DNA from: Mixophyes australis
Lineage: Eukaryota > Chordata > Amphibia > Anura > Limnodynastidae
Assembly (NCBI GenBank): GCA_036250195.1
Contig: JAVHZZ010000008.1
Coordinates: 12,309,934-12,373,933, forward strand
Reading direction: 5' to 3'
Length of the DNA stretch: 64,000 nucleotides
A program made the translations under genes and the position numbers. The notes under the pieces are model-generated. The model was not told the origin of the DNA. It did no database searches and worked only from the letters and a program-made list of their open reading frames with translations. Shown one piece after another: positions 23,251 through 35,400 of the stretch; position 1 is the first letter of the stretch, and every line of letters begins with the position of its first letter.

Positions 23251-23520
23251 CAGAAAAACACGTACCTGAGAGATGCCCAAAGCTTGAATCGGATGCTGCT
23301 GCGTGCGCTTGTCCTTGGCACACCCTTACTGTGCTTACTCCCAGTCCCCTTCCCGTGCCACCCATTAAATCATAGGCACTCATAAGTGTCCGCTGCACTC
23401 GAGGATGAACTGCATAGACTTGTGTTTGTGTGGCGTATAGGCTGTGTCTGGGCATGCGTAGAGTAATTTAAAATATGACAAGTATCAGCATATATGTTCC
23501 TGAATGAATCAGGCCCATAA
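23251..23520. mobile_element. Fragment of a CpG-rich TIR family
   Basis: Shares AAATCATAGGCACTCATAAG with 31632 and, inverted, with the element at 51190-51893. It ends GAATGAATCAGGCCCAT. Probably a deleted copy. Confidence 0.5.
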
Positions 23521-23918
23521 GTGTGGGTCCCCTAGTGCAATTACAGTTTGTGTCTATTTTTGCACAAATGCGCCTGATTTCCAGCACCCAATATTGTTAC
23601 ACATGGGGGCCCGGGGTGAGCAAAAATGATCATCTTCTGATGGGAGGAGTTTGACGGATCAGAGTGTTCCTTGCAGAGTTGGGGCTAGGTGCTTGTCTTA
23701 CCTAAGTATGCACCCACCTTCAGAGACTTTGTTTGGAAGAGGTTGAATTTTTTTTAATTAAGAGTAAAATGATGGAGATGGATCTTTAAAGGGGCATTCT
23801 CTGTTTTCCAGGAAGGTATAGAGCATGTTCTCCCCATATAAAGACTTGCGTATGGAAACACTCATGTTTAAGTAGTCAGAACACAAGTGCAAATTACAAT
23901 CAGGGTCAACCAACGACT

Positions 23919-24720
23919 GTGCCAAGCACATGTTCATGGACTTCGATCCGGTGTCGCATTGAAATTTTTGAGCATCACTTGTGGTGGATAAAATACACCT
24001 CCAACCTCATCTCCTTACATACTGCCTCTCGACCTCAACAGTCGGACAATGACCATCTCCTTTCTTCCCCTCTGGTAACCACATCTCATTCCCTTATCCA
24101 GAATTTCTCCCATTCTGCCCCCAGCACTGGAACCATTGTCCTCATTCTATCAGACTATCCCCCTAGCCTGTATAGCTTCAAACAGTCATTAAAAACCCAT
24201 CTGTTTATAAAAGCCTACCAGTCCTCCACTTAACCATCTCACCATGTAGTATCCCTCACCCTGTTTCATTCTCCATCTCTCCCACTCTTACTTCTTGCCC
24301 TCAGATCACCTGACATTGGCTCACCCCATGTGTCATCCGTATGTCTGCCCCTTTCCCTTTAGATTGTAAGCTCTAGGGAGCAGGGCCCTCTTCCCTCCTG
24401 TTCTTATCACCTATAACTTTTGCTCACCCCTACACTGCGCACCTCCTCCTCGGGCTCTCTGCCCATTGTCCTCCACTCCTGCATTGTCTGTGCACCTCTT
24501 TCAGTGGCTCGAAACCTGTTAGTTGCGCCCACACTAATGGGCACAGGTTTCAGCCTGCGCTGAATATACCCCTTGTACTCCAGTAGCTGCGTTGAGAGTT
24601 GTAGTGTTATTTGTTTGCTGTATTGTACTGTTATACCATGTGCTGTGTTCTTGTTTGCCCTCTGTATGGCGCTGCAGACCTCATGTAGCGCCCTATAAAT
24701 AAAGGTTAATAATAATAACA
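23919..24720 (+). mobile_element. L2-like LINE, 3' end
   Basis: A frame open to the TAA at 24231 ends with SLYSFKQSLKTHLFIKAYQS, the FKxxLKTHLF motif that closes the reverse-transcriptase ORF of L2-type LINEs in fish and amphibians. The 3' UTR follows, with TTAGATTGTAAGCTCTAGGG (about 24360) and a terminus TAGCGCCCTATAAATAAAGG plus (TAA)n. The element is 5'-truncated; endonuclease and RT catalytic domains are absent. Confidence 0.7.
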
Positions 24721-24838
24721 CAGCGAGAGTTAATGATGTGTAAGTTCTAGAGAAAATAATTTTGATACATATAGTATGGAATGCAGGAGAATTTAAATTC
24801 AGTTGGGACAGTACTAAATGTTCAATGGAAAAAGCAGG

Positions 24839-25131
24839 GGCAAACGCAGGATTTGTAGAGGGGGGTTGCCACACCACGCCACCAGTGGGCGTGACCAGCA
24901 TGCATGGGCGTGGCTATAACATTAGACAGTGCTTGGCTGCTCTCCAACTCTTCCTATCCCCATAATATACATGAGCAATGCTGCGTGCACTACTGTTAGG
25001 TGCACGCAGCTCTCGCTTTTCAAGCAGAGCCGTGTGAAGCGGGGGCAGGGTCCAGCCACCTCAATTATACAGTGCCGCAGGCTTAGATGGGGGTTTCCAG
25101 GCACTAGGAAACCCGCCCTCGGTTTGTCTGT
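24839..25131 (+). repeat. ~300-bp interspersed repeat (copy 2 of 3)
   Basis: Plus-strand copy of the repeat at 5746 and 40644, sharing GCAGGATTTGTAGAGGGGGG, ACTACTGTTAGGTGCACGCA and GTGTGAAGCGGGGGCAGGGT. Confidence 0.85.
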
Positions 25132-26215
25132 GAAAAGGGGCGTGGTTTGCAGAAAAGGGGAGAGGCCTCATACGACATTGTCATGAGATGGATAGATTAC
25201 ATAGGCTAATATATATAGCAGTTTTCCAATAAGGAATAATCTATGCAACCGATCAATTGTAAGGAGCTGAAAACATGCAGGTGTGTCCGCCCAGCAGAAA
25301 ACATGACTCTCATCCAGCATAATTATGTAGGCTGAGGCTATTTTTCTCCCACTTAGCAAAACAAACTGTGACATTTTCTGAGCGCATTCGGTGCTATCAA
25401 CCTTTGGACTCAATTCAAAAAAGCATTTACATCAAAATCCAGTCTAAAATGTTGTTATTTATTTAAAAACAAAGGAGGCTTAACACGGCACTTTGAAAAA
25501 AAAACACATTCTCTATTGTGTCTCATCAACGGCAGAGAACAGAGCTAGCGAAATACTGGCAGTGTTATGACCCATATGCTTGTTTGGAATAATTTGATAA
25601 TTAAAAGCAAAATAGCCAGTCAAAAGAAATACTAACATACATTTCAGGAAGCAGCCACAAACTGTCACCAGGATTCTAATGCCAAGTCACATTGCTCAGC
25701 GTGGTGTCACCTCATTTTAATTAGAGCTCCAATCTTACATTTGTTTCAATTTTAAAAAAAAATTCATACCAATCAGAATCCCTAACTGTCACCAGAATGA
25801 CAAAGGCACAGAGAGGAAATGTAATGTATTATAGGGTTGGGGGTGAAGGTTTAATGCCTGGGGCAAAGGACAACTGTAATCTGTGTATAATAACATTTAT
25901 TATATTGTAAACAGTATATTGTAACACAGTAGAAGCTGGTGAATAAAATGATTTTGTGTACACTTGCACATTTCCTAATGCTTGTCGGCTTAACACACTG
26001 GTATACTTAGACCCCGCGTGCCACCCAGACCACCCAGAATCCTCCTTCAAGTGCACAAACCAAAGAATGACCGAGACAAGACAAATATGGAGAAAACAGC
26101 GAACATATGCTCCTCTTTCCCTCATATTTGCTTTTTAAACCTAGATGTCTATGTAATTTCAAACTGCACATACACACAGCAAATTGGATGGACAACTATG
26201 GTTGCTTAATAACAA
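25132..26215. other. Unannotated intronic stretch
   Basis: Nothing recognised. Confidence 0.6.
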
Positions 26216-26470
26216 ATTGGCTATCCCCACCACTCCCCAACTTGGTATCACCCTATCTGTGTCTTCCACCTTCCCTTTAGGATGTAAGCCTCCGAGCCAG
26301 GCCCCTTTTTTTCGTGTTCTCCTTCCACTATTCCATCACCCGATGTACCTCTAGGCCTGCCTCCCTAGCCCTGTTTTAGGCTGGGAAGTAGGCCTAGAGG
26401 TACAGAGGTCTACTTCACGTTGTACATTGCCATCACGCTCACTCACTGTCCTGTAATTAATTTGATTTGC
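26216..26470 (+). repeat. Possible L2-type tail with inverted repeat
   Basis: CCCTTTAGGATGTAAGCCTC resembles the LINE 3' UTR at 24357 (CCTTTAGATTGTAAGCTCT). A near-perfect inverted repeat of about 25 bp per arm (GTACCTCTAGGCCT / AGGCCTAGAGGTAC) lies at 26345-26403. LINE origin is tentative. Confidence 0.4.
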
Positions 26471-26696
26471 ATTACCATCTTTTCTGTGTATTTTCTTGAT
26501 TAATCAGTATATCTAGTCTTTGTATTATTTTGTTTTTCATGCGGAAATTATGTAATGTGTTATGGATCATTGCTGTCTATATATGTCATGTACGGAGGAA
26601 ACATGATGAAGATAAGTATAAACACATCAGTTATTTAATGCATATTATACAATAAAGTAATAATCAGACTTTTCTATATATCAATGTCAAACAATG

Positions 26697-27188
26697 GTGT
26701 CTCTCCCACTCCCTCTCTCCCTCCCTCATTTCCTTTTCCCTCTCTCTCCCCCCTTTCCCTCTCCCTCTCTCTCCCACCTTTCCCTCTCTCTCTCCCCCCT
26801 TTCCCTCTCCCTCTCTCTCTCTCCGCCACTCCCTCTCCCTCTCTCTCTTCCTCCTTTGCCTCTCCCCTTCTATCCTTCTCTCTCCCATCCTCTATCTTCC
26901 CTCGTTCCCTCTACCTCCTTTCCCTTCTCCTCTCTCTCCCCCTTTCCCTCTCCCGCTCTCTCCCTCTATCTCTCTCTCCTCCACTCCCTCTCCCTCTCTC
27001 TCTTCCCCCTATTCCTCTCCCTCTCTCTTTCTCTCCTTCACTCCCTCTTTCTCTCTCTCTTCCCCCTTTCCCTCTCTCTCCCCCTTTCCCTCTCACTCAC
27101 TCTCTCCCCCCTTTTCCTTCCCCTCTCTCTCCCCCCTTTCCCGCTCCCTCTCTCTCCCCCTCTACCCTCTCTCTCTCCCTCTCTCTGG
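26697..27188. repeat. Polypyrimidine tract, (CCCTCTCTCT)n-like
   Basis: About 490 bp almost purely C and T on the plus strand, built from imperfect 8-30-bp CCCTCTCTCTC units. All long open frames across it are low-complexity artefacts. On the NEGR1 transcript strand it is a polypurine run. Confidence 0.95.
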
Positions 27189-29917
27189 GGGAGACTTTAA
27201 GGAAAGTTGAAGGGTTCACAAGAATATGAGGGAAACTGTAAGTACAAATGGAAGAAACTAGAGAGAGGTAGGAACACCAGAGACTTTAGGGAGAGGTGGA
27301 GGGATATAGGGGAGACATTAAGGAACGATGGTGTAACACAGAAAACACGACAGAGAGGTGGATGGTCAGAGGGGAGAGCTAATTGGACACGAGAACTATG
27401 GGGGGGATAGAGCAGATGGGCTTGAATCATTTAATATATCTTATATTAGACTAAAACCAAGGGTTCTGGTAGCACAGAACATTTGAGACCAAGTTCCACC
27501 GATGGAATGTGCAAAATTCAGTCAAGTTTGAAATGTGGTGAATATTCTGCCGAACATGTCTGATGACCTTGGGCAAGTAGCATGCCTCCCTGTCCTAGGT
27601 ACCGTAAGCTAGATTGTATACTCAGCTGGGCAAGGGCACTCTGCCTGAAATATTCTGTATACCGGGCTACATAAACAATTTTATGTGCTATATAACAAGT
27701 TGGATACCTGACCTTTGTTTCATACAGAGGTGTGTTTGGTACCACAATCTGTCCGAGTCCTCCCATCCGATTTATCACTCAATGGGACTGGATGAAGCTT
27801 ACAATATGCCTATCATATGCAGCATTTATAACATCTCTCCATCCTAGGCATGTTCAAATTACCCACCCAAACCCTCCCTGCTCTTCCTTTGGAGTTGGGA
27901 AAATAATGGTTAAAAGTTAATAAAGTAGTAAAGTAGGAAATGTTAAAGTGGTGATTTTAATCCCCAGTCAAATGGTTACCATAAATAACACATCTCTCAG
28001 TTTCCACTTAGACTTTAAATCAAGTCTAAATTCTCAGATCTCATCCTTCCACGGTTCTCTGGTTGCTCGGCATAATTAAAACACAGCAATAAACGTGATA
28101 TAATGTTTCAAATGTTGTGTCAAATGAAATATAATTGAACACTGTAATTTATTTAGTTAAAAAATTCGGTTGCCTCAGTTATTTTACCTCATTATTTCAC
28201 AAGTTCAGCAGTGCAGATAATTTTGGAGTATTACACAATTCCACTGTAATAATCACAACACATAAATACCTATCGCTTTCTTGTTTACGCAAATTTAGTT
28301 TTTCTCTGCTTGCCGCCAACATGACAGCGATCTGTGATCAAAGTTACGGTTTTTATTTCAGTGACAGAATTTAGCTATTGACATCGATCAACTTTTACAG
28401 CTGATCAACCTTTAAAAACGCAAGTTGAGTAACCTAACTTAGACTAATCACCGCCAAATTCCTACTCCGCACTATGTGACTGTTACAGAAATAATTTGTT
28501 AATTTTGAGGAAAGTCCGGATATCTAGTTTGGCCGTTACGCGCACACTTCATTAGTTCCTTGAGAAATTAAGGTTTTATGATGCTAAACCACAGGGAGTT
28601 CGGTTCAATCCAAGTACCAACTCCTTATTGGGCAAATAAGTAGAGGCTCTTCTAACACTACTACAACAGGCAGCGAATATAAGTCTGTAAGCTCACGTGA
28701 ACCAAGGAGAGGTTAATGCACTGTAAGGTACATAACAATGTTATATAAAAGTTAAACATTCTTACAAAGAAAGGTAACCCATAAATCTGTATCTAGATAT
28801 TATATATTAACATCTGTTTAATTTAACAGGTTATCTTATAGAGATAAGCAACATTATCAAAGCTGTTCTGCAATACATTTATCTTGTTTATCGCAGATTT
28901 TGCAATGTTCAGATATTGGGATTTGGCCTTAAATGTTACCAGCCCTCCTCCCTCCCCCCATTGATGGTCAAACTATGATTTTCAGCTTAGGGCCAGCGAT
29001 ACCATTAGGTGATCCTAGGTGGTTGCTTAGATCTGCAATGGTTAGGGGGCACCTAAAATGGGAGACATAATGTCACACGCCTGGTGTTTTCACAGTACTC
29101 GTAGCTGTTGCTCCTTCATGTTAGTGTATGATGTCAGAGCCAAGTGCAACACTCCCAGTCTGAGGGCCTGAGGGTACCGCACCCACCTCCAGACTGCTAT
29201 GGTACGAAGCAGTGGGGATGGGGGATGCCGAAAAATGCTTTGTAATCAACCAGATCAAAAAGGGAGAAGGGGCAGTGCAATAGAGGGCAGAATGTTATTG
29301 GGTGTCAGCGGCTCTTCCCTCTTTCGAAAATTCCAGGCCGGTCATATTCAGTTCACCGATCAGCATTTGACAGAAGGGGACTACACCTTTTCTTCCTCTA
29401 TGTCCCAATTTAGATGGGAGAGTCCAGATTTGAGGGCTCTATCCACCTTTGGACCTCGGGCCGGAAGGTTGGGAAGGATGCAGCTCTGCATAGTAGACCA
29501 GCCGTGAACAGGAGCCACGTGCAACTGCCACGTGTGCGCACAGCAACAGAATGGTGTATGGAGGGAGAGTGGCAGGTGAGGGGCAACCCAGTGCTTTAAA
29601 AACACTAGGCATGACCATGTGACCACACCCCCATCGTGACATGGTAAGGGCACCTGTCCTGGTTCAACGAGCTACAAGGTTGGAAGTTATGCTCTCTGTC
29701 ATTTACCCCTCTGACCTGATCCCAACTACAAAGAGAATAACATTTAAAAAGGACCTTAAGGCTCCCTAGTAAACACTGTCTGTGAAGAGAGGCCAAGCCA
29801 ATAGTCCCAACTCACACAGGTTATAAACAAGATATTTTACACAACTGTGGATGCTGGAGTTTTGTGAATATGTATGGGAATACAGTCTATCTATTCACTG
29901 GGAACCAGTGACATACC
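27189..29917. other. Unannotated intronic stretch
   Basis: 27190-27420 is purine-rich (GAGAGGTGGAGGG), probably a decayed inverse neighbour of the polypyrimidine tract. 28960-29650 is GC-richer and may be old transposon sequence that I cannot classify. Nothing else recognised. Confidence 0.45.
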
Positions 29918-30136
29918 TCCCAACACGTCAGCGGGATAGGGGAGTGGTCATTGCACAATGGGGGCATGACCCCAGCACAACAGGGCATGGCCACACCCCC
30001 AGTGGACTGCCTAACGCTGTAAAGCACTAGGCCGCCCATTACATACCTCCCTTCCTTCATCATACCCACCCATGGGACAAACATAAGCCCAAATATTGGG
30101 ACTGTCCTGTTGAAATTGAGACAGTTGGGAGTTATG
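29918..30136. mobile_element. TIR-like repeat, 'CATACCTCCCAAC' ends
   Basis: Begins ACATACCTCCCAACACG and ends GACAGTTGGGAGTTATG, an inverted match. Internal GGGACTGTCCTGTTGAAATT is typical of a widespread amphibian repeat as I remember it. Low GC contrast; no coding. Confidence 0.6.
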
Positions 30137-31559
30137 CAGTGACATCACTTGGGCACCTGGTGAGGCACACAGTGGAGGCGGCCATTTTGTGAACTAAACC
30201 AATATTCATGAGAATTCAGCCTAGCAACTGACTACAAACCTGTAGACATCACTGGTTCAGTTTTATTTACTCCTCACAGAAAACAAACGTGTATTAGTCA
30301 CCTGTCACCTAAGCAGTGTGAAGGCGGCCATCTTGTGAACTAAACCAATTTACATAAACCTATTAGTTTACTCGAAGTAAATGGCATCACCTTGTCCCCA
30401 CCAAGAAAATAAATTGTGAGCTGGACATTCATGAGAATGTTACCTATCAGTTGACATCACTGAGGTACTGTGTGAGGTAAACATTGGGGCAGCCATTTTG
30501 TATGCTTTACCAATACTGATATATACATTTTAACTAGAAAATTTTTGTTGAAAAATCGAAATAGTGTGGCTATAACATTAGTCTAGAGCGGCAGTGGTGT
30601 CTTCTGAGGCAGAAATAAGCTCATATTCATTACAAGTCATTAATAAATAGCCTTGACACTAAAGCGTATGTGATGTATTGTATTCGAGTCTGTATCTCAC
30701 TTACAATATGTGCAGAGATAGATGCAAACAGCTTCCTGCTGTATCCTCAGGCTGCTCGACCAACATTAAGGCTAATATATCCAGTGGTCTCTGCATAAAG
30801 ACGCATTAAGCTATCCCTATTAAGTGCTTTATACTATTCGCCATAATTGAAATGGCTTTAAATCATCATAATGACTCCTGGTGCTATTTTCGTCAGTTAA
30901 TCCAGCATAAAGTCTAATCAGCCCGCGCAGATCTACATATCCGTCTGCACAAAACATCAGCTGATACATTGTAACATGAACGCTGTCACCTGCTTAGAAC
31001 TCTGATACTTATCTTCTATTCTATAGGAATACATTGTGTTCATCCAGTCTCTTAAATTGTATACCTACACTACAAAGGCTGTGTGCAGTGGGAGATAGTG
31101 AATAATGGAGACTATTGTTCAATTAATAAAGACTGTACATGAGAATATGCACTGCATATGTTATGCTGAAGATAAGGACAATACCTGCAAATATGTTCTG
31201 TATATGATAGAAGTATTATATATTATAATTTATGATCATATGAACATATTATGCAGGTATCTGATTGTCACAGGGAATTACTATGAAAAAAAAAAGTTGT
31301 TTTATTCAGAATTTAAATGTACAGGGCTGTCCTGGGATGCTTTTTTTTAAATAAAATCTTCTAAAAATAATCCTTGTTGCTATGATAAGTAATGAACAGG
31401 GCAAACCCCCGTTATTAATTAATAAATAGGCCACAATGTCATTGCAGTCATCAATATCATTTTGGCACTTACACCTGCCAAGTAGCTGCCACAAATGATA
31501 CGGCTGAGACCAGTCATTGTTAAGAGAAACCCAGGAATTGAATCGGTAGTGGTACACCG
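30137..31559. other. Unannotated intronic stretch
   Basis: 30150-30510 contains three loose repeats of GGC(A/G)GCCAT(T/C)TTGTGAACTA with CCAAT and CATGAGAAT, perhaps a decayed tandem duplication. The remainder is AT-rich and unrecognised. Confidence 0.45.
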
Positions 31560-31710
31560 TCAGCTCACCAGCACTGTACGCCACGCACAGTGCTGGTCTG
31601 CCCCTTCAAACCCCTCTTCCGCTTCTTAAATCATAGGCAGTCGTAAGTGTCAATTGCGTTGGGACATGAATTGCTGCGATTGCGTTCATTAGCATAAATT
31701 CTGTTTCTAA
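31560..31710. mobile_element. Fragment of CpG-rich TIR family
   Basis: TCTTAAATCATAGGCAGTCG and GTCTGCCCCTTC match, in inverse, the interior of 51190-51893 (GACTGCCTACGATTTAAAGG, GGGGCAGAC). Confidence 0.5.
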
Positions 31711-32127
31711 ACATGCAGAAATGGTAATATGTCCAAACATGAAGAATCATGTCCATAATGTACAACGTTACATGTACACCTGAATTTGTAAATTGATGAA
31801 CAATGTATTTAATATTTTTATGTTGAAGTGTTAGCAATTAAACATTTAAATATATATATGGCTTTTTTTCTCATAGAATGCTCCGAACAGCGTTCCAGCA
31901 CCCTTTTTTAAGGGGTTTTCAAACTTTAATTAACTTTTTAACATTTAATTTTTTTGTCTGCGGTGCTGCTACAGTGCAGTACCGCATCTTAGTGTGTGTC
32001 CTGCTTCCGGCACCGGCAGCGTTGTGGCGTCATGACGCTGCCAGTGAGAGGAGCCGCGATCAAGCAGGGAAGCGAAAAAAAAGAAACATAGAAGGTAAGT
32101 ACAGACTTCAGAAAGCGGGGGAGGGGG
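31711..32127. other. Unannotated intronic stretch
   Basis: 32000-32090 is GC-rich with CpGs; nothing recognised. Confidence 0.5.
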
Positions 32128-32523
32128 GAGCAGAAAGAGAGGGCTACAGAAAAACAAGGGGGAGGGAAAGAGAGGGCTACAGAAAAACAAGGGGGGCAGA
32201 AAGAGAGGGCTACAGAAAAACAAGGGGGGCAGAAAGTGAGGGCTACAGAAAAACGAGGGGGAGGGAAATAGAGGGCTACGGAAAAATAAGGGGGGCAGAA
32301 AGAGAAGGCTACAGAAAAACAAGGGGCCAGTAAGAGAGGGCTACAGAAAAACAAGGGGGGCAGAAAGTGAGGGCTACAGAAAAACGAGGGGAGGGAAAGG
32401 GAGGGCTACAGAAAAACAAGGGGGGCAGAAAGTGAGGGCTACAGAAAAATGAGGGGGAGGGAAAGAGAGGGCTACAGAAAAACGAGGGGGGCAGAAAGAG
32501 AGGGCTACAAAAAACAAAGGGTG
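32128..32523. repeat. 33-bp purine-rich minisatellite, ~12 units
   Basis: GGGCTACAGAAAAAC begins near 32141, 32174, 32207, 32240 and onward to about 32501, a 33-bp period with a GGGGGG(C)AG(A/G)AA spacer that varies by 1-2 bp. Because 33 is a multiple of three, frames on both strands stay open and give 11-residue peptide repeats; these are not evidence of a gene. Confidence 0.95.
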
Positions 32524-33514
32524 CAGAATAGGGGTGAGAACAGCTAGTGGGCATATGTGATAAAAGTTGATACGGCACAAGTCAGTGTGTAACAGGTGAG
32601 TGATGTCCAGTTGTTTTGTTTTGTATTATTAAATCTGACATATGGGGCCTCCCCTCTAGATATCCTGCGTTTGCTCCTGGGCAGCAGTGAAGTCTGGACA
32701 GCATTCTGCCTTAGACATCAGTGCATCCGGACTGCAGCCTTACCAGCCAGCCAGGAGGAGGTAAGAGTTATTATTTTTATTTTACGATTGTCAAGTGTGT
32801 GAGGAAGGGAGTATGGTGTCAGTTGATTCCCTAAGTGTCTGATAGCTGTTATTGCTTGGGGAGTACTTGCCTTTAAAATCTGTGTGCAGCTGTTATGAAC
32901 CATAGCATCTGATCATGTTAAAATTCAGATTGAATTGATGTTTACAGTTCGAGTAGGACTGTCCAGAAGGAGAACACTTTGGTACATTGCTCAGTGTAAT
33001 ATATATTGCAATATGTAGGACTAACCGTCCCTGCTTTTAATACAGAGTACAGCTTGAAGTACCTAGAATAATGATGTCTCTGGTGAGTGCAGAGGACCAT
33101 TGTCGGTTTTGTTTGCACAATGTGACCACTGTCCTTGGTTAGAGCACAATACGTTTTAGTCTTTAGATACAATATTTGATATGGCATGATGTTGGTTGAA
33201 AAATAATATATTAAAGAACATGAGTTCATAACACCAGCATGCTATTATTGATGGAAGAATTCATGCATTGGAAGAAGCAATCAATGTACCCGTCGCACAA
33301 TGAACTAATGGAGATTATCTTTCTTGCTTCCTGAAAAATAACTCTAGCCTAAGTCTTTGGTGTCTGCGGTGGGATCAGCGGCAACAAAATGTTCCTTATG
33401 TATTTGATGCAGCTGGAACCACTTCATATGCATGGAACATAGGTGCTGAGTATGTGCCAATGTGTAAGGACCCTTAGTCAATCTGCAGCAATTGTCTAAA
33501 ACAAGAACTCTCAG
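32524..33514. other. Unannotated intronic stretch
   Basis: Nothing recognised. Confidence 0.55.
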
Positions 33515-33822
33515 AGCCTGAGTCATTAACGAGAGCAAAGCATAAAAAAGGAGTAACTTTGGGCAAAACCATGTTGTATTGGAGGGAGATGTAAATTTAA
33601 AATGTGGGGACAAATTTATAGTTGGGGTAGGGTATGTCCTAGATCAACTTTGAATTTCAGTGTAAAATGAAGCTATGAAGTATTTGTATGTTAGATGTAA
33701 AAACAGCCAGTATTTAACTTATCTGCAAAATAATAAACTAATTTGCACCCCTTGCATTGTACCATGGTTTGCCCCCGAGGACATTTACTCCTTTTTTGCC
33801 TTACTTAATGACTCAGGCCCTT
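33515..33822. mobile_element. Palindromic MITE, 'CTGATTCATTAAGG' family
   Basis: Starts AGCCTGAGTCATTAACG and ends TTGCCTTACTTAATGACTCAGGCC-like. Compared with 3299 and 4806 it lies in the opposite orientation (TAGGGTATGTCCTAGATCAA in the middle). Confidence 0.85.
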
Positions 33823-34291
33823 AATCTTTATTTTAGATTTATTTTGATAAGATTGAAGATGAGCCAACACCGCCACAATTCAGTTTTTGGATTGCTTTCT
33901 CATTTTAACCGCACTTTTCGAGATTAACATTTTACATGGGTTTCCTGACATAAAGTCCCTTTCTATCTAATCACTTCCTTCTCCATATTATAAAATGCCT
34001 GTGTGATATACCAGAGCAGTGCGCCACATTCAGGTGCCATTGATTTTTGTCTCTCGCTCCCCAAAGAGGTGTGCAAAAAAGTGAGCGCAGATCCTTTTAC
34101 CGTAATGGGTGGCATTGTGCGTATCCAGACGTGGAGGAGTCGATTCGGCAGTAACTCTCGCTGAATTGAATCTGCCCCCAAGACCTGCACTAAATTTCAT
34201 TCCGCTCCCCCCAAAAATTGATCTGAATGGGTGTTCCAGCAATATCTGAAACTGTCTTTTCTCTAAGACACATAATCCACGCTCCCCTATT
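33823..34291. other. Intronic stretch with CpG-containing unknown repeat
   Basis: 34015-34240 is CpG-bearing (GTGCGTATCCAGACGTGG, CAGTAACTCTCGCTG) and probably TE-derived, but has no partner in the window. Confidence 0.4.
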
Positions 34292-34566
34292 CATCATCAT
34301 CGTCATCATCAGCTATTTATATAGAGCCATTAAATCCGCAGCGCTGTACAGAGAACTCACTCACATCAGTCCCTGCCCCATTGGAGCTTACAGTCTAAAT
34401 TCCCTAACATACACACACAGACAGAGAGAGAGACTAGGGTCAATTTGATAGCAGCCAATTAACCTACTAGTATATTTTTGGAGTGTGGGAGGAAACCGGA
34501 GCACCCGGAGGAAACCCACGCAAACACGGGGAGAACATACAACCTCCACACAGATAAGGCCATGGT
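34292..34566 (-). mobile_element. tRNA-headed SINE with L2-like tail, copy 4 (truncated)
   Basis: Minus-strand copy from the (CAT)n end through the core to GATAAGGCCATGG. The tRNA-like head with boxes A and B is missing, so it is 5'-truncated. Confidence 0.92.
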
Positions 34567-35400
34567 TCTATAGTAGAGCTTATTTACACTGTACGCTATG
34601 TATAATATTGTTTTACCAGGTATACAGCCGTCCGTACCACTAGTCGCTGCAGAAAGCACGGCTTTGAACGCGGCATCTTTTCAAACAACCGTTACTAGAA
34701 AAACTAAATGCAAATGAGCTAATTATAGTTTCAATGAAAATTCATCAGGCTCTGTCAAGGTTAATGCCAGGAACTAATGGTATGTTAATGGAGTTATACC
34801 TTAACTGCGGCATTACTCCCAGCCAGACGTTAAATAGGGGTCTCTGCTACTCTCCAGTAAGAGCGTAAATCTCTATCTCAGGTCCCGGCTGAGGCCAAGT
34901 GCCCACAGAAGAAGCTGCTTTTACTGATAATACGGCATCATCCTGAAATAGATACTGGCACCGCTGTAGTAAACAAGAGCTCTTTTGTTTAAGACGACAA
35001 TAGCCCTTGTATTTTATGTATCTCTTGTATTTTATGGTAAAATAGTAAAATAGAGTACAAGACACTCTGTATTAAGCAAATAAAAAGCCAGCATTCAGTC
35101 CGATGAGAGGTTCTCTGTAAGATATTTGACATTTGTATGTACGTTTGCTGTACAGCTGAGTGCAGTCTGTGTTCTGAGATATTGGCCACTTTGGATAGCA
35201 AAGGTGGGAGTACTGACAGGAAGTCTGCTGTGCGCAGCGAATTATCGTACCCTCGGGACCGCATCTTTATCTCAAATATTTTCAGCTTTCATAAACTCCT
35301 GAAAGTTTGTGTTTGTGAATGATTATTTGTTTAGCTAAGTCAACTTGTATTGTAGGATATACATTTTTGTCTTGCTCTGATACCTTTTTGGAGGGAAAAT
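34567..35400. other. Unannotated intronic stretch
   Basis: Nothing recognised. Confidence 0.55.

Noticed and set aside
24407..24901. A 164-residue minus-strand frame
   Set aside because: It is antisense to the LINE 3' UTR and continues into the ~300-bp repeat.
26684..27229. A 181-residue serine/proline/leucine-rich protein
   Set aside because: Low-complexity translation of the polypyrimidine tract.
31878..32578. Arginine/glycine-rich or serine/phenylalanine/proline-rich proteins
   Set aside because: They are translations of the 33-bp array in several frames on both strands.
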